NCBI GenBank assembly: GCA_025451425.1
Contig: JANWKK010000227.1
Location: 1 to 6,252, forward strand
DNA from: Gemmatimonadaceae bacterium
GTDB lineage: Bacteria > Gemmatimonadota > Gemmatimonadetes > Gemmatimonadales > Gemmatimonadaceae
Direction: 5' to 3'
DNA: 6,252 nucleotides
The notes under the pieces were generated by a model, which was not told the DNA's origin, ran no database searches, and worked only from the letters and a program-made list of their open reading frames with translations. Shown one piece after another: positions 1-5,948 of the stretch. Positions within the stretch are counted from its first letter, which is position 1. Each line of letters begins with the position of its first letter. The position numbers and the translations under genes were made by a program.

Positions 1-1
1 A

Positions 2-802
2 CGTGGCTTGCAGATCACCGACTCACCGAATGCGCCACAGGCGGTGGTCGTCAGTCAGGCTTTTGTGAAGCAGTTCTATCCGAATGAGAATCCGCTCGGC
101 AAGCACATCGTGGTCGGTTGGGGTCGTCAGCGCTCGGAGAACAAGGCCGACACGGTCAATGCGGGTGGCGAGATCGTCGGCGTCATCGCTGATGTAAAGT
201 CGTACGGCGCGAACGAGGCACCGCCGTCGACCGTTTACCTGCCGTTCGATCAGGCACCGCTCGGCGACGTGAGCGTGCTCGTTCGCGCGACCGCCTCGCC
301 CGCGCTCACGATCAACGGAACGCGTGCCGCGATCAAGGAAGTGGACGGAGACCTCCCGGTCTTCGACGTCAAGACGATGACCGACGTCGTCTCCGAGTCG
401 GTGGCACAGCCTCGCTTCTATGCGATTCTTCTGGGTTCGTTCGCGGGCATCGCGCTGGTGATCGCCGCGTTAGGCATCTATGGCGTGATCTCGTACACCG
501 TCAGCCAGCGAACCCGTGAACTGGGAATTCGAATTGCCTTGGGATCCCAGAAGGAGCGCGTCGTGCGTCTCGTCATCGGCCAGGGATTGACGCTCACACT
601 ACTTGGCATCGCCCTAGGAATCGGCGGCGCGCTCATCATGACACGGCTCATCGCGACCATGCTTTTCGGCGTTGCGCCGGCGGACCCTTTGACGTTTGTG
701 GGAGTAGCAACGATGTTCGTGCTCGTCGCTTGTCTGGCGAGCTATCTCCCCGCACGTCGAGCCGCTGGCGTAGATCCCATCATTGCCATGCGCGCGGAGT
801 AA
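2..802 (+). CDS. ABC transporter permease, FtsX/MacB-like, C-terminal part (5' end outside window)
   Basis: Inner-membrane permease of the MacB/FtsX type, which couples a cytoplasmic ATPase to export or mechanical work on periplasmic substrates; the substrate here is unknown. The frame is open to the window edge, so the visible 266 residues are the C-terminus of a longer protein. Residues about 1-135 match the end of a periplasmic MacB_PCD domain (AVVVSQAFVKQFYPNENPLG is the usual 'new value, larger P-x-ExPLG' segment). They are followed by an FtsX domain with three hydrophobic helices at about 140-167, 194-214 and 229-251. Typical FtsX features are the RTRELGIRIALGS segment after the first helix and the terminal PARRAAGVDPIIAMRAE. 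Such C-termini are common in the roughly 800-residue duplicated orphan permeases of Acidobacteriota and Gemmatimonadota, but a single-domain MacB-like permease cannot be excluded. No ATPase gene is visible. The next gene starts 10 bases after the TAA stop, suggesting cotranscription. Confidence 0.9.
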   Translation, partial: RGLQITDSPNAPQAVVVSQAFVKQFYPNENPLGKHIVVGWGRQRSENKADTVNAGGEIVGVIADVKSYGANEAPPSTVYLPFDQAPLGDVSVLVRATASPALTINGTRAAIKEVDGDLPVFDVKTMTDVVSESVAQPRFYAILLGSFAGIALVIAALGIYGVISYTVSQRTRELGIRIALGSQKERVVRLVIGQGLTLTLLGIALGIGGALIMTRLIATMLFGVAPADPLTFVGVATMFVLVACLASYLPARRAAGVDPIIAMRAE

Positions 803-812
803 TGTTCGTGGA

Positions 813-1343
813 ATGAGATATTCGGCACTTGCACTGGCGGCTGCGCTCGTGCTCGTCTCGGGCGCGGTCGCCGACGCACAGCATCCCGGCGGTAGCCATA
901 TGCCAGTCGGACGATCGCCCGGCCGCGATGACCCGGCGATGAAGGAGATCGGTCCCGCGCTCGAGCTGCGCCTCGCCAACGGCGTCAACATCATCATCGC
1001 CCACGCCAAGGATCTGTCGCTCACGAACGATCAGCTCGCTCGGGTCGCGGTGATCAAGCGCCGCCTCGATTCGTTGAACACGCCGCTCATGCGCGAGCTC
1101 GACTCGCTTCAGCGGGCAAAGCGCGAAAAGGTCGAGGTGCCACGTTCGCGGGGCGATCTCCCTGAAGTGACTGATCCGCTGATCGACAACACGCTCGAGA
1201 CGCTCCGTTCGAACATGCACGGTGCGGAGGAGGACGCTTATGAGGTCCTCAACGGGACGCAGTTGCAACAGGCGTTGCAGTTGGTGAAGGAAGCGCGAAC
1301 GAACGCGGCGCTGACCGTTGGCCGGGATAAATCGCCGCATTAG
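813..1343 (+). CDS. Exported helical protein with Spy/CpxP-like LTxxQ motif
   Basis: Small secreted protein of 176 residues, probably periplasmic. I chose ATG 813 because it places a signal peptide exactly at the N-terminus: MRYS, then hydrophobic residues 5-20, then a likely cleavage after A-D-A (residue 22) before Q. Earlier in-frame starts (for example TTG 783) would sit inside the permease gene and add a charged stretch before the signal. The GGAG at 796-799 lies 13 bases upstream and is a weak ribosome site. The mature part is predicted helical and highly charged. The segment DLSLTNDQLARVAVIKRRLDSL (67-88) resembles the LTxxQ motif of the Spy/CpxP family of periplasmic chaperone and envelope-stress proteins. 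A second weaker copy, VLNGTQLQQALQLV (145-158), is placed as the second repeat would be. A family role in binding unfolded or metal-stressed proteins is an extrapolation. There are no cysteines in the mature protein. Position behind the permease suggests an envelope function. Confidence 0.75.
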   Translation: MRYSALALAAALVLVSGAVADAQHPGGSHMPVGRSPGRDDPAMKEIGPALELRLANGVNIIIAHAKDLSLTNDQLARVAVIKRRLDSLNTPLMRELDSLQRAKREKVEVPRSRGDLPEVTDPLIDNTLETLRSNMHGAEEDAYEVLNGTQLQQALQLVKEARTNAALTVGRDKSPH

Positions 1344-1361
1344 GGATTGGAACCGCGGACA

Positions 1362-1388
1362 CCAGGGGCGCGTGTAAATCGCTCCTGG
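1362..1388 (+). terminator. Hairpin after the Spy-like gene, possible terminator
   Basis: CCAGGGGCG at 1362-1370 pairs with CGCTCCTGG at 1380-1388, giving nine base pairs including one G-U, closed by a 9-base loop. It lies 18 bases after the stop of the Spy-like gene and before the possible promoter of the efflux gene, which is where a terminator would be expected. There is no U-tract after the stem, so it would be a non-canonical or Rho-assisted terminator, or only an RNA 3' end stabiliser. Confidence 0.4.
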
Positions 1389-1418
1389 CGCGAAGTGCAG
1401 GCTTCTTGCGGCATCAGC

Positions 1419-1424
1419 TACAAT
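1419..1424 (+). promoter_or_regulatory. Possible -10 element (TACAAT) for the efflux gene
   Basis: TACAAT differs at one position from the sigma-70 -10 consensus and lies 30 bases before the preferred GTG start at 1455, so transcription would begin about 24 bases before the start codon. I see no convincing -35 box at the proper spacing. The call rests on the -10 match and on its position between the hairpin and the gene. Confidence 0.25.
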
Positions 1425-1454
1425 CCAGCATCCGCAACCGAGCCACTGAGATTC

Positions 1455-3086
1455 GTGTCTACTCCCGCGATTCGTGAAGGCACCGCCGCCGTCGCGCCGC
1501 CGTCGAAGCCGGTTGAAGCCCATTCCGAGGTCGAAGAGTATCGCTGGCTGATCCTGCTTGGGCTGATCACGGCTGCGATCATGGAAGTGCTCGACACGAC
1601 GATCATCAACGTCGCCCTGCCGCAAATGGCCGGGAACCTCGGCGCCACGATTCAGGAGATCGCGTGGGTCAGCACCGGCTATATCCTCTCGAATGTCGTC
1701 GTGCTTCCGATGACGGCCTTCTTCACCGCGACCTTCGGCCGCAGAAACTATCTCACGTTCTCGATCCTGCTCTTCGTCGTCGCATCCTTCCTCTGCGGTA
1801 CGTCGAGCAGTCTCGGTGAGCTGATTCTGTGGCGCGTGGTCCAGGGCGCGGGCGGCGCGGCACTGCTTTCGACGGCGCAGGCGACGCTGCGTCAGATCTT
1901 CCCGCGCGAGCAACAGGGACTGGTGCAGGCGATCTTCATCATGGGGATCATCGTCGCACCAACGCTCGGACCCACGCTCGGCGGGTGGATTACCGACAAC
2001 TATCACTGGAGTTGGTGCTTCTTCATCAACGTCCCAATCGGTATCGTCGCGGCCTTTCTCGTCACGAGCTTCCTTCACGATCCACCACATGCCAAGCGAC
2101 GCACCGGACCGATCGACTGGCTCGGCATCAGCCTTTTGACGGTAGGCCTCGCATCGCTTCAGTACGTGCTCGAGGAAGGGCGAGAGAAGGATTGGTTCAA
2201 TGACACGCTGATCGTTCGGCTGAGCATCGTCGCAGGACTGGCGTTGGCGGGGATGCTGGCGTGGGAGCTGTCATCTCGCAACGAGCATCCGGTGGTGAAT
2301 TTCCGGATCCTCAAGAACCGTGATCTCGCCGGCTCCATCTTCTTGTTCATCACGATGGGCTTTGGATTGTACGGAGGCGTGTTCCTCTATCCGCTGTTCA
2401 CGCAGAACCTGCTTCACTTCACTCCGACCGAAACTGGGCTAACGTTGATGCCCGGCGGGATTGCCACCGCCTGTACTGCGATGCTGTGCGGACGCTTGCT
2501 GAACGGTGCGCGGCCACTCGTTGACGCGAGAATCCTGATCTACATCGGCGTCGCCATCTTCATCTACTCGATGTGGAAGCTCGGCCACCTAACGACGGCG
2601 GCAGGCGAGGCGGACGCGCGATATCCACTCATCATCCGCGGGGTCGGACTCGGGTTCCTGTTCACGCCAATCAACAACGTGGCGTACGCCAACCTCAAGC
2701 CGAGTGAAGCACAGCAGGCGTCTGGCCTCATCAACCTGGCGCGTCAGCTCGGCGGCTCGTTCGGTATCGCGATCATCACTACCTACTTACAGGCGCGCAC
2801 GGCGCTCCACCGCGCCGATCTGGTCTCGAACACGTATGCCGCGAACCCCGCGTTCGTCGAGCGGTTCCAGGGCGCAGTGTCGCATTTTATGTCGTTAGGC
2901 TTCTCGTATATCAAGGCGCAAGCCGCGGCATACGCCGCAGTCGACCAGGCACTCACCGGCCAAGCACTGATGCTGAGCTACAATGATGCGTGGATGCTCA
3001 TCCTCAAGAGCTTTCTCCTCACGGCGCCGGCGATTCTCCTGCTCCGAAAACCACGCGGTGGCGCGGGCATGGGAGACGCGCACTAG
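1455..3086 (+). CDS. DHA2-family MFS multidrug efflux transporter (EmrB type)
   Basis: Inner-membrane drug/proton antiporter of the major facilitator superfamily, 14-helix DHA2 group; substrate not predictable. With GTG 1455 as start the protein has 543 residues, close to the usual 500-550. The frame is open up to TTG 1347, but the extra 36 residues are not hydrophobic, do not look like family sequence and would cover the possible promoter. The ribosome site for GTG is weak (GAG at 1448-1450). Key motifs are LDTTIINVALP in helix 1 (46-56, the DHA2 motif D), GRR after helix 2 (95-97, remnant of motif A), WRVVQGAGGA in helix 4 (126-135, motif B with its arginine) and APTLGPTLGG in helix 5 (168-177, the antiporter motif C), then FINVPIG (190-196). 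I count 14 hydrophobic segments, with the usual long loop between helices 13 and 14. EmrB partners (EmrA/HlyD adaptor, TolC) are not in the window. The TAG stop is the first of a run of CTAG words. Confidence 0.93.
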   Translation: MSTPAIREGTAAVAPPSKPVEAHSEVEEYRWLILLGLITAAIMEVLDTTIINVALPQMAGNLGATIQEIAWVSTGYILSNVVVLPMTAFFTATFGRRNYLTFSILLFVVASFLCGTSSSLGELILWRVVQGAGGAALLSTAQATLRQIFPREQQGLVQAIFIMGIIVAPTLGPTLGGWITDNYHWSWCFFINVPIGIVAAFLVTSFLHDPPHAKRRTGPIDWLGISLLTVGLASLQYVLEEGREKDWFNDTLIVRLSIVAGLALAGMLAWELSSRNEHPVVNFRILKNRDLAGSIFLFITMGFGLYGGVFLYPLFTQNLLHFTPTETGLTLMPGGIATACTAMLCGRLLNGARPLVDARILIYIGVAIFIYSMWKLGHLTTAAGEADARYPLIIRGVGLGFLFTPINNVAYANLKPSEAQQASGLINLARQLGGSFGIAIITTYLQARTALHRADLVSNTYAANPAFVERFQGAVSHFMSLGFSYIKAQAAAYAAVDQALTGQALMLSYNDAWMLILKSFLLTAPAILLLRKPRGGAGMGDAH

Positions 3087-3159
3087 GGGAGGGGCTAGGG
3101 GCTAGGGGAATAAGGGCTAGGGGCCACTCTCTAGCTTCTAGCCCCTAGACCCTAGCCCC
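3083..3159. repeat. CTAG / G-run and C-run repeat cluster
   Basis: Eight CTAG tetramers fall within 73 bases (starting at 3083, 3095, 3102, 3117, 3131, 3138, 3145 and 3152), although CTAG is normally one of the rarest tetramers in bacterial DNA. On the + strand six G-runs of three or four bases come first (3086-3089, 3091-3094, 3098-3101, 3105-3108, 3114-3116, 3120-3123), mostly separated by CTA. C-runs follow at 3142-3145, 3150-3152 and 3156-3159. The first four G4 runs with 1-, 3- and 3-base loops satisfy the standard intramolecular G-quadruplex pattern. The first CTAG contains the stop codon of the efflux gene. Confidence 0.85.
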
Positions 3160-3160
3160 T
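3090..3160. terminator. Imperfect inverted repeat between convergent genes, likely bidirectional terminator
   Basis: The arm at 3090-3108 pairs with 3142-3160 at 18 of 19 positions (mismatch G3101/A3149), around a 33-base loop. An alternative, tighter fold pairs 3113-3123 with 3142-3153 (11 pairs, A3149 bulged, 18-base loop), because the CTAGGGG unit is repeated in the left half. The element lies 3 bases after the efflux gene's stop and 22 bases from the stop of the convergent NTF2-like gene, the position of a shared terminator. No long U-tract follows in either direction, so termination by this stem is an inference. Confidence 0.5.
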
Positions 3161-3182
3161 TCTCAAAGCGCTCGGGGCCCCC

Positions 3183-3656
3183 TCAATCGTTCGTGTGCGC
3201 GCACCCCGTCGTCCGCCGCGAATCCGCTAGCTGCGTGATCTTCCATTCGCTGCCGACCTTCAAGAGCATGAACGCGTCGACGCCGCAGTGGCTGAAGGTG
3301 TTGTTCCGATGGAACGTGTAGTAGGCCCAGACCTGCGCCACATCGCCATCGATTCGCACTTCGGGATCCCAGATCCGCTCGTTCCAGACATCTCCCGCGG
3401 GCGCCGAGGCGATCGCGTTGCCAAAGGCTGACGGAACCGTTAGGCGCACGGTCGCCGGCCCGTTGCGCGTCGAAACACCAGCGAGTCGTGCGCTCGTGTC
3501 GAAGGCTTGACGGAGAAGTGCCGTGTCGCGCGTCCGCATCGCGGTGAACACCTTTTGAACAGTGGCGAGGATGGCGGTTCGATCGGCGTCCTGCGCGTGA
3601 AGGGGGACGCCGGTGGCGAGCAGCAAACCGAGAGGGAGAATTGAGCGCAAACGCAT
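3183..3656 (-). CDS. Secreted NTF2/SnoaL-like (DUF4440-type) protein
   Basis: Exported protein of 157 residues with a cone-shaped NTF2-like fold predicted by pattern. The ATG at 3656 gives a good signal peptide: MRLR, hydrophobic 6-17, probable cleavage after H-A at residue 21 before QDADR. The mature part begins with the usual helical segment AILATVQKVFTAMRTRDTALLRQAF (28-52). The closing strands read VDGD-type RIDGDVAQVWAYYTFHRN (101-118) and DAFMLLKVGSEWKITQLADSRR (127-148); the last is the classic 'h-x-W-K-I' ending of SnoaL/DUF4440 proteins. Members of this group are often ligand-binding or of unknown function, and no catalytic residues can be assigned. Two cysteines (124 and 152) may form a disulfide outside the cytoplasm. 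The gene is convergent to the efflux gene and divergent from the small membrane protein. No strong ribosome site precedes the start. Confidence 0.8.
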   Translation of the reverse strand: MRLRSILPLGLLLATGVPLHAQDADRTAILATVQKVFTAMRTRDTALLRQAFDTSARLAGVSTRNGPATVRLTVPSAFGNAIASAPAGDVWNERIWDPEVRIDGDVAQVWAYYTFHRNNTFSHCGVDAFMLLKVGSEWKITQLADSRRTTGCAHTND

Positions 3657-3779
3657 CGTAGCGGGTGTGATCGGTGAGTGATGTCGGTCGCGACCTTACA
3701 GTACAGCCCGAAACGCCTCGACGATAATGGCGTATCATTGAGAGAGCCATTCATACAACCTTTGTCGCGGTAGCCTCCA
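3657..3779. promoter_or_regulatory. Divergent intergenic region, presumed promoters for both flanking genes
   Basis: This 123-base stretch separates the two divergently oriented starts (3656 leftward, 3780 rightward) and must carry their promoters if each is transcribed on its own. It is locally more AT-rich than the genes. For the rightward gene, GATAAT (3723-3728) and TATCAT (3733-3738) are possible -10 boxes, but neither has a convincing -35 at 16-18 bases. The direct repeat TACAGTACAG at 3697-3706 could be part of an operator. I see no strong ribosome site for either gene. Confidence 0.35.
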
Positions 3780-4118
3780 ATGGCCCTTTTCTCCCTTTCC
3801 CGCTGGCGTCCAGTTCACCTGCTCCTCGCATGGTGCGCCTATTGGACGGCACTTCTTATCGTCGCCATCGGGCCAGCGCTGCCGGCCATCTTCCGGGCGA
3901 CCGCACGGAACGCGAAGGGCGAAATCAACGCGAGTTATGGGGATGCGGGCTTCGTCCTAACGGTGAAGGAAGCAGGGAAGCTAACCTGGAGCGGTTCGGT
4001 CCATGGCCTTACCGCGGCCCTCTGGATCGGCATTCCCCCGCTCGTTCTCTGGGCCCTGTGGCTCCGCGCGCGGCCCCGCCGCTCGACGATCAACGCGACG
4101 GCGTCATCTTCACCATGA
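3780..4118 (+). CDS. Small membrane protein with two predicted helices, function unknown
   Basis: 112-residue protein that I cannot name by function. Two hydrophobic segments are visible, at about residues 12-37 (HLLLAWCAYWTALLIVAIGPALPAIF, given by position) and 75-95 (a stretch rich in L, I, W and P), joined by a polar middle section of about 37 residues. That section contains a strand-like pattern, SYGDAGFVLTVKEAGKLTWSGS. The C-terminus is a short arginine-rich tail (RARPRRS), which by the positive-inside rule puts both termini in the cytoplasm and the middle section outside. The coherent hydrophobicity pattern and the ATG at the edge of a divergent promoter region make a real gene likely, although the ribosome site is poor. 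Its last 29 bases overlap the end of the convergent galactosidase gene. Similar two-helix proteins seem familiar from Gemmatimonadota, but that is recollection and not shown here. Confidence 0.65.
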   Translation: MALFSLSRWRPVHLLLAWCAYWTALLIVAIGPALPAIFRATARNAKGEINASYGDAGFVLTVKEAGKLTWSGSVHGLTAALWIGIPPLVLWALWLRARPRRSTINATASSSP

Positions 4119-5256
4119 CGACTGCGTGCGCGGGTACTTCTACGACGTACTGGCGACCAACACGTCCACGATCGGCGTGGGCCCAGAGGTCTCTCACCGT
4201 CGCCGAGTCCGTGCGGAGCCCGACTCGCGACAGGTAAGCAGTAATCTTCGCGGGTGACGTCGAACGATTGAGCAACGCGACCGCACGTGAGCCGTCCGCG
4301 AGTGGCTTCGACCACACCTGAAGCTCGGGTGCCGATTCCCAGACCAGGATGCCCTGCTTGCCTAGCGAATCCTGATCGACCGCGATCACCTCGCGGTTGA
4401 GCAGAATTTCCTTCGTCGCGGAGGACATCGTCCGCACGTCGTGTCCGGCCATGAGCGGCGCGGCCATGATCGCCCAGAGACTGAAATGGGCGCGATACTC
4501 GTCGTCCGTCATGCCGCCATTGCCGACCTCGAGCATGTCCGGATCGTTCCAGGCGCCCGGACTCGCGGCGGAAGCGTGCTGGCCGTTCTGGTCGAGATTC
4601 GCCAGCATCGACAGCCACTTGTCCTCGATGTCGTCCGTGGTGCGCCAGAGATTACCCACCGCTGGTGCCCACTCCCACGGTTGGTTCGATCCCCATTCAC
4701 AAATACTGAACACGATCGGGCGACCGGAGTGTGCGAGGGCATCGCGGAACTTGGCGTATTGGATCGGCGCTGTCAGACCCGCGGCATTACACCAGTCCTC
4801 CTTCACGTAGTCGACGCCCCACGACGCATAGGTGAGTGCGTCTTGATCCTCGTGCGCGAGCGTGCCTGGCCGACGCTGACAGGTCTTCGTTCCGGCGTCG
4901 GTGTAGATGCCGAATGCGAGACCCTTCGAGTGTACGTAATCGGCCAGCGCTTTGATTCCGTGCGGAAAACGCGCGCTGTCGGCAACGATCACACCCTTCG
5001 CGTCGCGGGCGACTTGCCAGCAATCATCAATCACGACGTATCGATAGCCGGCGTCGCGCATGCCGCTCGCCGCGATGGCGTCCGCCTCTTCCTTGATGAG
5101 TTGCTCACTCACGTTGCAGCCGAAGTGATTCCAGCTGTTCCAGCCCATCGGCGGCGTTCGGGCCACGCCATTATCGAGGCGCACCGTCGGCGACGTTGAG
5201 TGGACGCTCATCAGTGTGAGCAGCGCCCAGGCACTTGCTTCGCGAATGGTAATCAT
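4090..5256 (-). CDS. Alpha-galactosidase, glycoside hydrolase family 27
   Basis: Retaining enzyme that releases terminal alpha-galactose from oligosaccharides or galactomannan. The 388 residues comprise a (beta/alpha)8 barrel (about 32-290) and a C-terminal beta domain (about 295-385), the normal GH27 plan. Visible motifs are PPMGWNSWNHFGC (35-47), VIDDCW (75-80), the nucleophile region YVKEDWCN with D154, ICEWG (185-189), the acid/base region WRTTDDI with D209, and AWNDPDMLEVGNGGMT (235-250). E187 in CEWG favours galactose over N-acetylgalactosamine, since the GalNAc enzymes carry serine there. C47-C79 and C126-C156 correspond to the two disulfides of plant GH27 enzymes, consistent with an exported protein. 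The N-terminus has only a short hydrophobic stretch (9-18), so the signal peptide is weak. An in-frame TAG lies three codons before ATG 5256, so no longer start exists. No other sugar-use genes are nearby. It is separated from clpP by 54 bases containing a palindrome. Confidence 0.94.
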   Translation of the reverse strand: MITIREASAWALLTLMSVHSTSPTVRLDNGVARTPPMGWNSWNHFGCNVSEQLIKEEADAIAASGMRDAGYRYVVIDDCWQVARDAKGVIVADSARFPHGIKALADYVHSKGLAFGIYTDAGTKTCQRRPGTLAHEDQDALTYASWGVDYVKEDWCNAAGLTAPIQYAKFRDALAHSGRPIVFSICEWGSNQPWEWAPAVGNLWRTTDDIEDKWLSMLANLDQNGQHASAASPGAWNDPDMLEVGNGGMTDDEYRAHFSLWAIMAAPLMAGHDVRTMSSATKEILLNREVIAVDQDSLGKQGILVWESAPELQVWSKPLADGSRAVALLNRSTSPAKITAYLSRVGLRTDSATVRDLWAHADRGRVGRQYVVEVPAHAVVMVKMTPSR

Positions 5257-5285
5257 GGCGCGAAACTAGTGCTTTGGAGTGCACT

Positions 5286-5309
5286 TGTCATCCCGAGCGC
5301 GGGATGACA
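5286..5309 (-). terminator. Perfect 10-bp palindrome after clpP, hairpin terminator or dispersed repeat
   Basis: TGTCATCCCG (5286-5295) and CGGGATGACA (5300-5309) are exact inverted copies around the 4-base loop AGCG. The hairpin starts one base after the stop codon of clpP on the minus strand and ends 29 bases before the galactosidase start. There is no U-tract, so it may act as a weak terminator or mRNA 3' stabiliser. The GTCATCCCGAGCG wording resembles a class of dispersed palindromic repeats seen in many bacterial genomes; this relation is from memory. Confidence 0.55.
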
Positions 5310-5310
5310 C

Positions 5311-5943
5311 TCAGGCACTCTTTTCGATCACACTCGGCGCCGCGGGGTGTTCGGTCGTCGTCTCGACGACGCGATCGATGATTCCGTACCGTCTCGCCTC
5401 CTCGGCGGACATGTAGTGATCGCGGTCGAACTCGCGCTCGATCCGCTCGAGTGGCTGTCCCGTATGCTTCCCAAGCAACTCGAACATCTTCGCGCGCATG
5501 TAGAGGATCTCCTTGGCAGCGATCTCGATATCCGAGGCCGTTCCCTTCGCCGTGCCGCCCCACGGTTGATGCATCATGATGCGCGAGTGCGGAAGCGCGC
5601 TTCGCTTCACATTGCGGCCCGTCGCGAGAAGGAAGCAACCCATGCTCGCCGCCATCCCCATGCAGATCGTGTTCACGGGAGACGAGAGGTGCTGCATCGT
5701 GTCGTAGATGGCCAGACCAGCGGAGACGTCGCCTCCAGGTGAGTTGATGTAGAGCTGGACGTCCTTGCCCGGCGCATCAGCTTCGAGAAAGAGCAGTTGC
5801 GCGATGATGATATTCGCAACGTCGTCGTTGATCTCTGTGCCGAGGAAGATGATCCGATCCATGAGCAGACGTGAATAGATGTCATACGTCCGCTCGCCGC
5901 GGCTGGAGCGCTCGATGATGTACGGTAGGTGCAAAGTCGACAT
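5311..5943 (-). CDS. clpP: ATP-dependent Clp protease proteolytic subunit
   Basis: Serine peptidase subunit that assembles into a double-heptamer chamber in the cytoplasm and degrades proteins fed by a Clp ATPase such as ClpX. The 210-residue length is typical. I chose ATG 5943 because family similarity begins with [21 protein letters not shown] (7-27). The open frame upstream to 6060 is arginine-rich, does not resemble a ClpP propeptide, and overlaps the preceding gene. The catalytic triad is complete: S100 in GMAASMG, H125 in MMHQPWGG and D175 in [11 protein letters not shown]. The glycine-rich [11 protein letters not shown] (67-76) forms the oxyanion strand. Oddities are methionine where glutamine is usual in GQAASMG and cysteine (C103) where alanine or leucine is usual two residues after that motif. 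The upstream gene ends 5 bases before this start, implying translational coupling. Neither tig nor clpX is in view; the gene downstream is the galactosidase. Confidence 0.97.
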   Translation of the reverse strand: MSTLHLPYIIERSSRGERTYDIYSRLLMDRIIFLGTEINDDVANIIIAQLLFLEADAPGKDVQLYINSPGGDVSAGLAIYDTMQHLSSPVNTICMGMAASMGCFLLATGRNVKRSALPHSRIMMHQPWGGTAKGTASDIEIAAKEILYMRAKMFELLGKHTGQPLERIEREFDRDHYMSAEEARRYGIIDRVVETTTEHPAAPSVIEKSA

Positions 5944-5948
5944 ATGGC

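Noticed and set aside
780..2090. Long open frame of 436 codons on the minus strand
   Set aside because: It lies antisense to the Spy-like gene and the first part of the efflux gene, which both show clear family features. Its product is charged and rich in R, D and E in the way antisense frames of GC-rich genes are, with no recognisable domain.
3086..3123. Telomere-like repeat
   Set aside because: The CTAGGGG units recall telomeric G-rich repeats, but the spacing is irregular, the complementary arm follows at once, and the block is internal between two genes.
3083..3160. CRISPR array
   Set aside because: The repeated unit is only about seven bases, with spacings too short and uneven for repeats and spacers, and no cas gene is present.
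3163..3750. Minus-strand frame of 195 codons across the NTF2-like gene
   Set aside because: It overlaps the NTF2-like gene in another frame and runs into the repeat block and the intergenic region; its product is arginine-rich without domain features.
3935..4618. Minus-strand frame of 227 codons overlapping the galactosidase 3' part
   Set aside because: It is out of frame with the galactosidase, whose family motifs continue through this region; the product is low-complexity arginine/glycine-rich sequence.
4441..5199. Open frame of 252 codons on the plus strand
   Set aside because: It is antisense to the well-supported GH27 galactosidase, and its translation has no domain, signal or membrane segment.
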